A DNA stretch of 64,000 bases from Callaeas wilsoni. Taxonomy: Eukaryota; Chordata; Aves; Passeriformes; Callaeidae. The notes under the pieces are model-generated. The model had not been told where the DNA came from and did no database searches. It saw only the letters and a program-made list of their open reading frames with translations. The number at the start of each line of letters is the position of its first letter. Positions within the stretch are counted from its first letter, which is position 1. The stretch covers positions 124,001 through 188,000 of the forward strand of contig VWPU01014922.1 in NCBI GenBank assembly GCA_013398955.1, given 5' to 3'. A program made the position numbers and the translations under genes. Positions 53,601-61,296 of the stretch are shown piece after piece.

Positions 53601-56600
53601 CCAAAATTGTAGCAAATCTTAGCACTGCTTAAACCTAGTCATAAGTAGCTATGTTGATCAAAGTGTGCTTCATAAACATATGTGATTGGCATAACACGGA
53701 TTTTCCCATGATTTTTGTTAGATTATGGATGTAAGCATATTGATTGTTTAGGCTGGTTATGGTCTGTTCCCTCTAAATAATGTTTCCAATCCTATTTTAA
53801 TTATTGAGATTCCTTGGTACCACACATGACCATCTATACTGTTGCTCAACAGAACAAGAGGTTGACTTTAGCTTATTTATGTCAGAGTAAGCTGCACTGC
53901 TAAATCAACACACCTTTCTTCTAGTACAGACTTGTCCCTGGACTTGAAATATTCAGGAATAGTTTTATCAGAACAGACTTGCAGCAGAGAGGAGACTCCT
54001 GAGATTGCCTAGCAGGTCAGATCAGGTCTTTGGGAAACAAATTCCCCGAGAATTAATGATGTTTGAAGCTAATTATGACAAATCCACACCACATCAAAAT
54101 TTGTGAATGTCTCAGTGTACTTTTGGAATCGTACATTAGTCTTTGATTAAGAAGGAAAGGATACTGTAAAGTGTGCTAACATTATGGTATGGGTCTGTCT
54201 TTAGGAAGCACTTGAGTGCAATCAAGTTGCAGCTTAGCATCTCTACCTTCCCATTGTAAGGAGGCTCAAAGTTTCTTCATTTTTATCAGAAAAGTTGGTG
54301 GCTGTTTAAAACATATGAAATTGAAACTTTTTAATACTTCATTATTTACAGCATGTTCTGATAATGAGCAGCATGGGCCAAAGCACATCCCTCAGAGCAG
54401 GGGGAGAAACTTCTTGCTACCATGCTATATGTGGAGCCCCACTGTTGGTGAAAACATTGCATTTTAAATGGTTGTACTGTGTAAATGTATTCTTGTAGCC
54501 TCCTTACAGTATTTCTGATGCTCTGCAATCCTGTCTACAGTCAAGAAGCTCAAAGATCTCACAAATTTTTGCCACAGTTAGATCATATCAATAAAACATC
54601 AGACATTTTAAAATACGATTTTCCCACAAACAATGTATACAATGGTATAATGATAATTTTTAATGCATTCAAGATGAAAAATGTATTGGTATTTGATAAA
54701 GTAGGAACAAATAAACATAGTTTGGTATCTCTATATCTATCTCTATATATGTATATATAGTAAATAATTCTCATAGAGAATGCATAGTCCTACCTTTCCC
54801 AGTGCCATCATCGGATCACAGTTACAAAACCTGCCCTTTTTTCCCCACACTAGGTCAGATGTTGCTATATTGTACAATGATCGTTCTGTTCTTGAAAATC
54901 ATCATGTAAGTGCTGCTTATAGACTCATGCAGGAAGAAGAGATGAACATCCTGGCTAACCTAAACAAAGATGACTGGAGGTAAGACTTGCCGTGACATTC
55001 AAAAATACTTCCAGTACTTAAAAGTGATAAAAACCACTAGGCCTTCCCTGTGAAGTCTGTTTTAAGAGTTCAAATTACGGGAAGTTGACACTGGAAGGAG
55101 TAACAGATATTTAGAGCCTGGGGAAGGCTGCTGTGGTGTTAAGGAGTACTGTTTGGGAGACTTCGTATACTTTTCCAAGTGAGGTCGAGCATTTATGCTG
55201 GAGAGTGTGGACAGTGTCTCAGGTGAGATAGCTCTTCAGGAAAACCACAATGCTGCCTGAGCTAGGTTGCCTTTGTCCAACATAACCAGTGGGCTGAAAT
55301 CACAATGCAGAGTCACACTCTGCTGCCAGCTTGAGCACTACTGCTCCTGGGATTTCAGCATAGTCACGTCTTGGTTAAGCATTAAAAAATGAATTGTGTA
55401 GAAAATCCAAAAATTATAAAGGCCCAGAAGCCCTACAGAAATTTCTTTTTCTTCTCAATTTTAGTGTAATTCCTGAAGAAAATTTGGCCAGCTGAAAGAA
55501 TAAGTATCATAATTGAAATAATAAGACTTGTAAGGCTAAAATTCAAGAGTTGGATTAAGACCCTCTCCAATATTGAAAAGAAAATGTTATCTTATTTATC
55601 ATTGATGGATACATATTGTATTTAAAATATTTAAAATATGTGTTTCTGTAAACATAGATACTATTCAGAGGCCCTTAAAATCCCTTGCAGACAGGTGGAC
55701 TGTGAAGTTCAGAGAGATATGTTCTGCTTCCTGGAAAGTCTCCCACTGTGAATGATGCTACCACGAATAACAAAGCTAAACTCTGCTTTATTTGTATTTT
55801 CACAAAACTGTACTTTTATGAAGGAATATGTGAACATCAGATCAAATTTTGCTCACAAAACTATACATTTATGAAGGAATATGTGAACATCAGATTTACT
55901 GTGGTGTATATTTACAGATGGACTGTTTTACATGGTGTTTTACGTGTTTACATGATGAGAAAACCCCTAAATAAAGCATTTACTGAATGTACTGTGTACT
56001 GAAGTCTGCTGGCCCTTCTGGCTTTCAATTAGTTATTTTTCTGTACCTGTTTTCAAAACAAAATATTAAAAACATTTAAATTTTTTTATTTAATACAAGA
56101 TGAGAGAGGAAGCATACACTTTTTAATTCTCTTGAAAGAATTCTTCTCAGAGGATACTCATTTGGATTTAATTATCAGAAGGTTTGTGTTGTACATTTAG
56201 TTCTGGAGAAATTTCTCCGGAAGTAATTTGTAAACTTCATTGATAACTGTCTCCACACCTAGATTTTCAATGCCAACATGAGCCAGCCTTGCTTCTCTTG
56301 AAATTATTTTGGGCCTGTTAATTTTGGGGCTGATAGGTCTCTGTGACCCTATTTTTGCTTGTCCTGACTACTGAGTATGGAGAAGAGGATTGTGGCAGTA
56401 CACAGCCATCAGAAACTCTTATTCTGTCTTTTAAAACCATAATTTTAGAGGGAAAATTATTTTCAAATCTTCAGACATGTTGCCTTGAGTATGTTTTTTT
56501 GAAGTGGTGTTGTTTCATATTGCATCCTAGCAGAGGATGCTTCTGAGTAGAAAGGGGCTGGTCTCTTCTTCTTCTTCTGAATTTCAGTCCAGGAGTGTTC

Positions 56601-59600
56601 CAAGGATGGCTTGAAAACACTTATCTTCATCCCCAGTCCTGGCGTCTTCATCACTGGGGACCACCATAAATCAGTATATTTTGGGAATCCCTGCAGCAAC
56701 ATACAGTGGCTCCAGCTGATAGAAATCTGGCTGCCAGCTAGCAGAGTTTATCCCAGTCATTCCCTTTTGTTATGTCACTGAGGAAAAGAGTAATAGGATG
56801 AAACCCAAATATTTGTGAATGGAAAGAGGAACCTGTGACTTCCAGGTTGTGGTGTTCATATGTACTGCTCTGGTGGACTGCAAACAGAATGAAGGGGGAA
56901 TGTGATAGGCTCTCTTCACATTTCTGAAGCACACTCTTCTCTGCATAGATTGTTTGGGCAGGTCTTCTCGCAGTTCTTTGTCCAGTTCAGTTGTGGACCG
57001 TTTTCTCTAACTTTTGTTGCATTTTATTTCTCCGTGGTTTTTGAACCTGTGATAAACTACCACATTCTTTTGGAACATGCTCAATCCCACACTGGCTCTG
57101 TTTACACTTCCTTTTCAATCTCTTCTCACTGTAACCCAATTATGTTTTCCTAGAAGATCTTACAAACAAAATTTGCAAAACTAAAGTATAGAGTGGCTAC
57201 ACAGATTCTATTATATGCAGCCAGTGTGAAGCTGGTGAGATTTGGCAACCAGAGAAAAGTAGAATTTCGCATCTCTTTTTGGGCATATTCAGTACAATGT
57301 AGAAGAAATGTATGAATTGACTAACAAGCTCAAGAAGCTAAACTAGGACATTCAGTTCTCTGTCTTGTCACTTAGCTCAGCAATTACACTCTGTACTTTG
57401 AAGCAAGCAGTAAATTCCAAAGTGCCGGTCTGTGCCAACCTGCACAACCTGTTGCAGTGTGATACTCAAATTTAGAGGTCAGTCATGGAAATGACAGTTT
57501 ACCGGTATTTCCTGTTATTCTGATATCCAGAAATTCCTGTTACCCTTTCATTTCATTGGTGCAATGATGGATCTGGTAGCCACTTAAAAGGAGCTCTTCA
57601 ATTTTCACATTATTACTCGAGTGAATTTCTTGGATCTATACTGAAATTCATGCTGTTAAACTAACAGTTTTGAAGGTTGCACTGAATCAAGTTGGCAGTA
57701 AATTGAAATGATAGTCTATTCAACTTTTTAATGTACTTCCTGGCACTGATGAATTTCTTTACTTCTGTCATATCTATTTTCTTTAGTTGCAGCAATTTCA
57801 TTTTTCAAAAATTTAACACTGCTGACTATTTAAACTGAGGTTCTGCTAATTATTCTAGCAAGATGAAGCAAAATGACTGAAATTACTTTATTGTATTCCA
57901 TTTTCTCTTCTGCATGTTAACATTAAGAAGATAAATGTGCTAATAAACTGCCAGCTTCAATTAAGTTTAAAACTTAGGCTTCTGGTCTGAGCTGGGGAGC
58001 ACTGCCAGCATTCTGAGGATGATGTCCTTTGTGGATAATGCATGTGACAGTCATAGCAAATTTTCAGTCTTTTCTCAACTCTGAAAATATGTTCCAGTCT
58101 GATATTGTCTTGTTTCTTTCACTTAGTGCCTTTAAGTAACTAAAGAGGGATCCTCGTTTGTCCCCCTTTCTCCTTTGACCAGGTTTCCATGTTCCAGCAG
58201 CCCATGGGTAATGTTCTATGTGGTGGGCAGTATTAATTTCTCAAACCATCCCAGTCATAAGGCATACAGTGATATGTTGCCTGATTATTAAAAAAAAAAA
58301 AAAAGACTAATAGAACAGTATGTATTATATATAATGCAGAATGAACAACTTTCTCTCACAAAGTCCTCTGAGGATTCCTATAACTTGGAGATGGGGCTTA
58401 TGTCTTCAGTTCCCACCTTGCTTTTGCTCATCTTAGTCTATTCCTTCATTTTTTTATTAGTTTCCAGCTGACTAAATGTCTCCATCATGGACAAATCCAG
58501 GTAAAGCTGGTTTCTATTTATTGGCTAACTATTTTGCCAAGAAATTCATGTGCCACTCCTTGTCTCTTTATTACAGCATTGTTCATGTAATTTCTTCACG
58601 TAGTCTTGCATCTATTTTTTTTTACAGTATCCTATCCATAGGACTTACGGCTTTGGGAGGGTTAAGAAAGGATGCCAGCAAAGAACATGACAGTTTACTT
58701 GGGCAAAGTGGAGATGGTAGGCTCAAACCCAGGAATCTTCTGGTTTTGGGCCTGAAAGGCGGCCATGTGCTGTACGTGAAGGCTGTTACCACTTCCCTTC
58801 ATAGTACGACAACACCTACGTGTCTTTTTGCTGTGGTAGCAGGTACCTGGGTTATCTTGAGGCTTGTAGTTGTGGACTGCCTGACGAAGACCAGGAGAGA
58901 ATTCTGTCCAGGAGCTACCTAAGAGACCAGCTGAGGTGTCCCACGATATGGAAGTTGAGACAGTCATTTTTCCCTGGGAAGCAATTTGGTAATGGGATCA
59001 GTCCAAGAGCAACCTTCTATACAGTGATAGCAGATGAAGCATTTGTAGCTCTAGTAGAGCTTTACCTACCATTTCCCCATCACGTCTCCATTTTCTATCC
59101 TCTGATTCTGGTGGATATGGGCACAGGCAGTTAACAACTGCAGGAGTCTCTCTTTTGCTGTTAAGCAGATTTTTAGTGGCCTGAAATCTTCAGAAGTCTG
59201 TGACAGGACAGTGCTATATCATTTGATCCTTATTCAGGTGTTGGAGGTTAGAACTAGGGGGTTTTTTCTGCTGCCATGACAGTAGGAATAAACAGAAAGT
59301 GTGGTTTTGCTTCTCTGTGTGTGTCTTGTGTAGGAGGGGTGAGGTGTCTTGTGAATAGGGGTGAACTTATTTCTGATTACTCTAAAAAGTTCAGACATTG
59401 AAAGTTCCTAAGAAAATCTCCCATGGAAAGGAGAAGTGATAATTACCTCAGTCTTAAAAACAACAGGGTTTAACAATGCAGAGCTGTCATTTTTCTTGTA
59501 GTGTTAGCTGGTTTTTTTGTTTGTTTTGCTTTTATTTTTTTTAATGGGTTTGACTGTTTTTGAAGGGTACACTTTCAAAGCAATGTGGAGGAGGAACAGT

Positions 59601-61296
59601 TGGGATGCAAAATAATTAGTATCTTATTATGAGGTCAGATGAGGTAAGGCATTTTCTAAACACAAGTTGCTATGGCTGCATATTATTGAGTAGAAGTGAG
59701 AGCATTGAGTCTTTATCCAGTTACATTAAAGCAAATCAGGAATAAATACATAAAAATCAGTGACAAATATCTGCTTAAATATGTAATTAATTGGGATCAA
59801 AAGCAGTCTTGATAGTCTTTATAACAAAATATTCTAATAGCCCTAAAGAAAACTGCAAATTACCTCTTTAAAGTATAGTCCTTTGAAAAAACCTCCATGT
59901 TTTTTGATTTACTTAAATCAAACATATGAATACAATATGAAAGATCAGTGAGAATGACCAAAGTAGGATTTTACTGTTGTATTTGATACTTGGGCATCCC
60001 TAAGATTGAGGGTGTGCTCATGAAGGTATATAGTACATAATGAATGGTTTAATGTGGTGAATTGTTCCCCATATACAAATAAGCAGCACTTGCCCTCCTA
60101 GGCCATCTAAAAGGCATGTAAATAAAGACCCACTGGACTCCTGCATGGCCTATATGTTATCCTTCTACATCAAGGAGACAGAATTTTCCAAGTCAGTAAT
60201 TTTTGTTGACAAAATTAATTTAATTTCATACTCACAATCAGAATTAATACACTTTCTTACATGATTCATGTTTTATTAGTTTCATATTGATTTACTAGAA
60301 AGCTGATGGACAAGCCAACATCTCTAATCATAATACCAAGACAGAGATAAATTATTAATCTCAAACTTGTTCTGATTCATTAAATAGGTATTGCAATATT
60401 TTTGGAAAGGTAGTTTGTCATAATGATCTTATATTGGTATAACATTGATAGTATTTCAGATGTAATACCTCTTGCTCTTGAGTGTTTCCTCTTACTCTTC
60501 TGTGTGTTTCCACAGCCTTCTGCCCAGGTTTAGTGTTATGCACACTCTTCACTAATATGAGGGCAGTAATAATGTATCCTGTTGTGTGGTGGTAAGCCCA
60601 GGGAACAACTTGTTTTTTGAATAATCTGCTGCTGATAAAAATAAGGAATGACTTATAATGGGTGAGAGAACTGCATGTAATATTAGTTTATGAACTAGGA
60701 AATAGGACTTACAAAACAGTGTGACTCTGAAATAATGATTGCAGAGTACACTTTCTGAGGTACATTGCTTTCACAGAATCCCTTTAGGATACAATGTTCA
60801 GGTTGTTAATAATTTATTTAAATGCTTTTAAAAACGTAATAAAACCCATGATGTTGTTTTGAAAGTTACAAATTAACAAATACTGCTTAAACAAATGTAC
60901 CATACATAGAATAAATGAATTTTAATCAGTCATTTTGCTTTTAATTATTCTTAGGGAGTTGCGTAGCTTGGTCATTGAGATGGTCTTGTCTACAGATATG
61001 TCGGGTCATTTTCAACAAATTAAAACAATGCGGCACACTCTGCAGCAGGCACAGGGGTAGGTTATTTTCCATTCTGTTCATTATCTGTAGTCTTTCTATG
61101 AGCTCATATTCAAGAAAAGAATTTAAATAGTTGCTTTTGTTTTGAGATAATTGGAGCATGTCCTTGAATTGACAGGGTAGACAAAGCCAAAGCCATGTCT
61201 TTGATTCTACATGCAGCAGACATAAGCCATCCAGCAAAATCCTGGGAACTGCACTACCGGTGGACCATGGCCCTGATGGAAGAATTTTTTCGACAG
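32555..61296 (+). CDS. PDE1A: PDE1A gene, nine consecutive coding exons (partial at both ends)
   Basis: Calcium/calmodulin-activated phosphodiesterase that hydrolyses cAMP and cGMP to 5'-nucleotides in the cytosol, linking Ca2+ signals to cyclic-nucleotide decay. Nine exons splice in one frame with GT-AG introns, giving 1072 coding bases (about 357 residues). In order the sequence shows the end of the N-terminal calmodulin site, the autoinhibitory segment, the second calmodulin site, then the HD-type catalytic domain. That domain carries HNLIHAADV (proton donor and first metal His), HDYEHTGTTNNF (fits the PDEase signature) and HAADISHPAK (metal Asp). Full-length PDE1A proteins are about 530-545 residues, so the N-terminal exon and the last third of the catalytic domain with the C-terminus are missing. 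All junctions were read directly. The paralogue choice (1A over 1C or 1B) comes from remembered family sequences. No frameshift or stop interrupts the exons, so the gene looks functional. Confidence 0.96.
32669..43351 (+). other. PDE1A: PDE1A intron, 10.7 kb
   Basis: GTAAGT donor, TTTGTAG acceptor. The longest complete intron in the window. It holds the AAT/AAC microsatellite at 36625 and no recognised transposon. Confidence 0.93.
36625..36691 (+). repeat. (AAT)/(AAC) microsatellite
   Basis: About 65 bases of interleaved AAT and AAC triplets, in the PDE1A 32669-43351 intron. The mixed triplets suggest an old, interrupted array. Confidence 0.95.
43352..43534 (+). CDS. PDE1A: PDE1A exon: autoinhibitory region and second calmodulin site
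   Basis: This 183-base exon follows an acceptor with a short T run and TAG, and is followed by donor GTGAGA. Its first base completes Arg, then 60 codons read KLLDTEDELSDIQSDSVPLE through KPKFRSIVHAVQAGIFVE, with AG left for the next exon. The acidic DTEDELSDIQ stretch is the PDE1 autoinhibitory segment. The basic, amphipathic KPKFRSIVHAVQAG part is the second calmodulin-binding site. Its KFRS motif corresponds to the Ser phosphorylated by PKA in mammalian PDE1A (known from the family, not shown here). Compared with remembered mammalian PDE1A the stretch after the conserved TFTR motif is locally divergent (EMGIVKRRPEEKP), which is where PDE1 paralogues also vary. Confidence 0.95.
43535..43985 (+). 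other. PDE1A: PDE1A intron, 451 bp
   Basis: GTGAGA donor and TTCTCTTAG acceptor. No internal features seen. Confidence 0.94.
43986..44052 (+). CDS. PDE1A: PDE1A exon: link into catalytic domain (MYRK...VTFK)
   Basis: A 67-base exon. The first base completes the Arg of VER, and 22 codons read MYRKTSSMVGLAYPAEVIVT then FK. The acceptor is TTCTCTTAG and the donor is GTGAAA, with A rather than G at the +5 position, so rather weak. The segment joins the second calmodulin site to the first helices of the catalytic domain. It ends in phase 0, matching the next exon, which starts at the Asp of DVDKWSFD. The exon lies only 451 bases downstream of the previous one, so the two are probably spliced as a pair. 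Confidence 0.94.
44053..45026 (+). other. PDE1A: PDE1A intron, 974 bp
   Basis: GTGAAA donor, CTACAG acceptor preceded by an unusually long T-rich tract from about 44970. Confidence 0.94.
45027..45143 (+). CDS. PDE1A: PDE1A exon: start of catalytic domain (DVDKWSFDVF...)
   Basis: A 117-base, 39-codon, phase 0-0 exon reading DVDKWSFDVFALNEASGEHS and ending RYDLLSRFK. It encodes the first helices of the PDE catalytic domain, which pack against the metal site. The acceptor is preceded by a long T-rich tract with CTACAG. The donor is GTCAGG, which has C at +3 instead of the usual purine and is atypical. The sequence ALNEASGEHSLKF favours PDE1A over PDE1C. Confidence 0.95.
45144..47044 (+). other. 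PDE1A: PDE1A intron, 1.9 kb, mostly ERV-derived in its middle
   Basis: Donor GTCAGG, acceptor TTGTCTGTAG. Carries the antisense ERVL-like LTR at 46045-46597. A 134-codon open frame at 45224-45628 matches nothing I know. Confidence 0.93.
46045..46597 (-). mobile_element. Solo LTR, avian ERVL-like, inside PDE1A intron
   Basis: Read on the minus strand it starts TGTGCTGGTTTTGGCGGGG and continues with AGAGTTAATTTTCTTCATAG, GCTGAGCAGCAAT and GCCAAGGCCTTTTCTGCTC. It ends through CTCAACCCACAAGTTTTC and CTCCAATTCTC. I recognise this order of blocks as the LTR of the avian ERVL-type family. An ATTAAA-type signal is at 46164-46169. It is diverged, the middle part (about 46170-46260) is AT-rich and degenerate, and there is no retroviral coding sequence beside it. 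It lies antisense within the 45144-47044 intron. Confidence 0.75.
47045..47185 (+). CDS. PDE1A: PDE1A exon: catalytic proton donor and first metal His
   Basis: A 141-base, 47-codon, phase 0-0 exon. It reads IPVPNLISFAEALEVGYSKY, then the active-site motif YHNLIHAADVTQTVHY, and ends at HTGIM. By family knowledge the first His of HNLIH is the general acid that protonates the leaving O3' and the second His binds the catalytic metal. Acceptor TTGTCTGTAG and donor GTAAGA are both good. The start IPVPNLISF differs from the mammalian IPVSCLITF form as I recall it. The active-site part looks unchanged. Confidence 0.96.
47601..47735 (-). mobile_element. CR1 LINE 3' fragment
   Basis: TGGGTTGGAAGGGACATTAA, then TTCCAACCGCCCTGCCACAG, CTTCCACTAGACCAGGCTGC and CCCATCCAGCCTGGCCTTAA are the hallmarks of a CR1 tail read from its 3' end, so the element is on the minus strand. 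About 135 bases are recognisable, within the 47186-52196 intron of PDE1A. Confidence 0.9.
49161..49248 (+). mobile_element. CR1 LINE 3' end with ATTCTATG repeats
   Basis: GGGGCTTGGAACTAGATGAT, then CTTTAAGGTCCCTTCTATCC, ends in two ATTCTATG units and a degenerate third. This is the canonical CR1 3' terminus on the plus strand. Only the last 90 bases or so are recognisable. It lies in the 47186-52196 intron, about 1.4 kb from the oppositely oriented CR1 fragment at 47601. Confidence 0.9.
52197..52297 (+). CDS. PDE1A: PDE1A exon: PDEase signature HDYEHTGTTNNF
   Basis: A 101-base exon of 33 codons plus two bases. It reads HWLTELEILAMIFAAAVHDY, then EHTGTTNNFHIQT. The H-D-Y-E-H-T-G-T-T-N-N-F stretch fits the cyclic-nucleotide phosphodiesterase signature H-D-[LIVMFY]-x-H-x-[AG]-x2-[NQ]-x-[LIVMFY]. 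The His-Asp pair are metal ligands. The acceptor is TTTACCAG and the donor a consensus GTAAGT. The AAAVHDYEH variant (Val where mammalian PDE1A has Ile, from memory) is conservative. Confidence 0.96.
52298..54853 (+). other. PDE1A: PDE1A intron, 2.6 kb
   Basis: GTAAGT donor, CACACTAG acceptor. A short CTATAT/TATATG-rich stretch is at about 54730-54762. Nothing else recognised. Confidence 0.93.
54854..54979 (+). CDS. PDE1A: PDE1A exon: SDVAILYNDRSVLENHH...DDW
   Basis: A 126-base exon. One base completes Arg, then 41 codons read SDVAILYNDRSVLENHHVSA, AYRLMQEEEMNILANLNKDD and W, with AG left over. The ENHH block is a conserved core element of class I PDE catalytic domains. VAILYNDRSV (rather than the PAILYNDRSV of PDE1C) and the single-residue spacing MQEEEMN support PDE1A. 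Acceptor CCCCACACTAG, donor GTAAGA. The frame also stays open for about 25 codons upstream through the acceptor, which is not coding. NILANLNKDD differs from the NILINLSKDD form I recall in mammals. Confidence 0.95.
55801..55895 (+). repeat. 53-bp direct tandem duplication
   Basis: CACAAAACTGTACTTTTATG and the next 22 bases recur from 55854 with 40 of 42 positions identical. An 11-base spacer belongs to the first unit, giving a period of 53. The second copy lacks a recognisable match to the spacer. It lies in the 54980-60954 intron. No known family recognised. Confidence 0.9.
58290..58304 (+). repeat. Poly-A tract, 15 A
   Basis: An uninterrupted run of 15 A in the 54980-60954 intron. The upstream sequence is not recognisable as a retroposed transcript. 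Confidence 0.95.
60955..61056 (+). CDS. PDE1A: PDE1A exon: helix ELRSLVIEMVLSTDMS...QQAQ
   Basis: A 102-base exon of one base, 33 codons and two bases. It reads ELRSLVIEMVLSTDMSGHFQ then QIKTMRHTLQQAQ. The VIEMVLSTDMSGHFQ helix with its TDM triad is a conserved part of the catalytic core. The segment KTMRHTLQQAQG after it is where PDE1 paralogues and species differ most. Acceptor TTATTCTTAG, donor GTAGGT. It is separated from the next exon by an intron of only 119 bases. Confidence 0.95.
61057..61175 (+). other. PDE1A: PDE1A mini-intron, 119 bp
   Basis: GTAGGT donor and TTGACAG acceptor. Both flanking exons give the PDE1A reading in a consistent split-Gly phase. Its length is close to the practical minimum for vertebrate splicing. 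Confidence 0.94.
61176..61296 (+). CDS. PDE1A: PDE1A exon: metal-binding HAADISHPAK
   Basis: A 121-base exon. One base completes Gly, then 40 codons read VDKAKAMSLILHAADISHPA and KSWELHYRWTMALMEEFFRQ. The Asp in HAADISHP is the third conserved metal ligand of the class I PDE site. The exon ends in phase 0, just before the expected GDKEAELGLPFSP block, which I do not find before 64000. The acceptor is ATTGACAG. The donor is GTGCCA, poor at +4 to +6. If unspliced, the frame would continue to a TGA at about 61401. Confidence 0.96.

Larger units (their letters stand above)
54980..60954 (+). other. PDE1A: PDE1A intron, 6.0 kb
   Basis: GTAAGA donor, TTATTCTTAG acceptor. Holds the 53-bp tandem duplication, a poly-A tract and a GC-richer patch at about 58640-59130 with overlapping open frames on both strands. 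Confidence 0.93.

Noticed and set aside
58690..58735. Box A/B-like motifs (GGGCAAAGTGG and GGCTCAAACCC) suggesting a tRNA-derived SINE
   Set aside because: Spacing between the two is far too short for a polymerase III promoter and no tRNA fold or tail is present.
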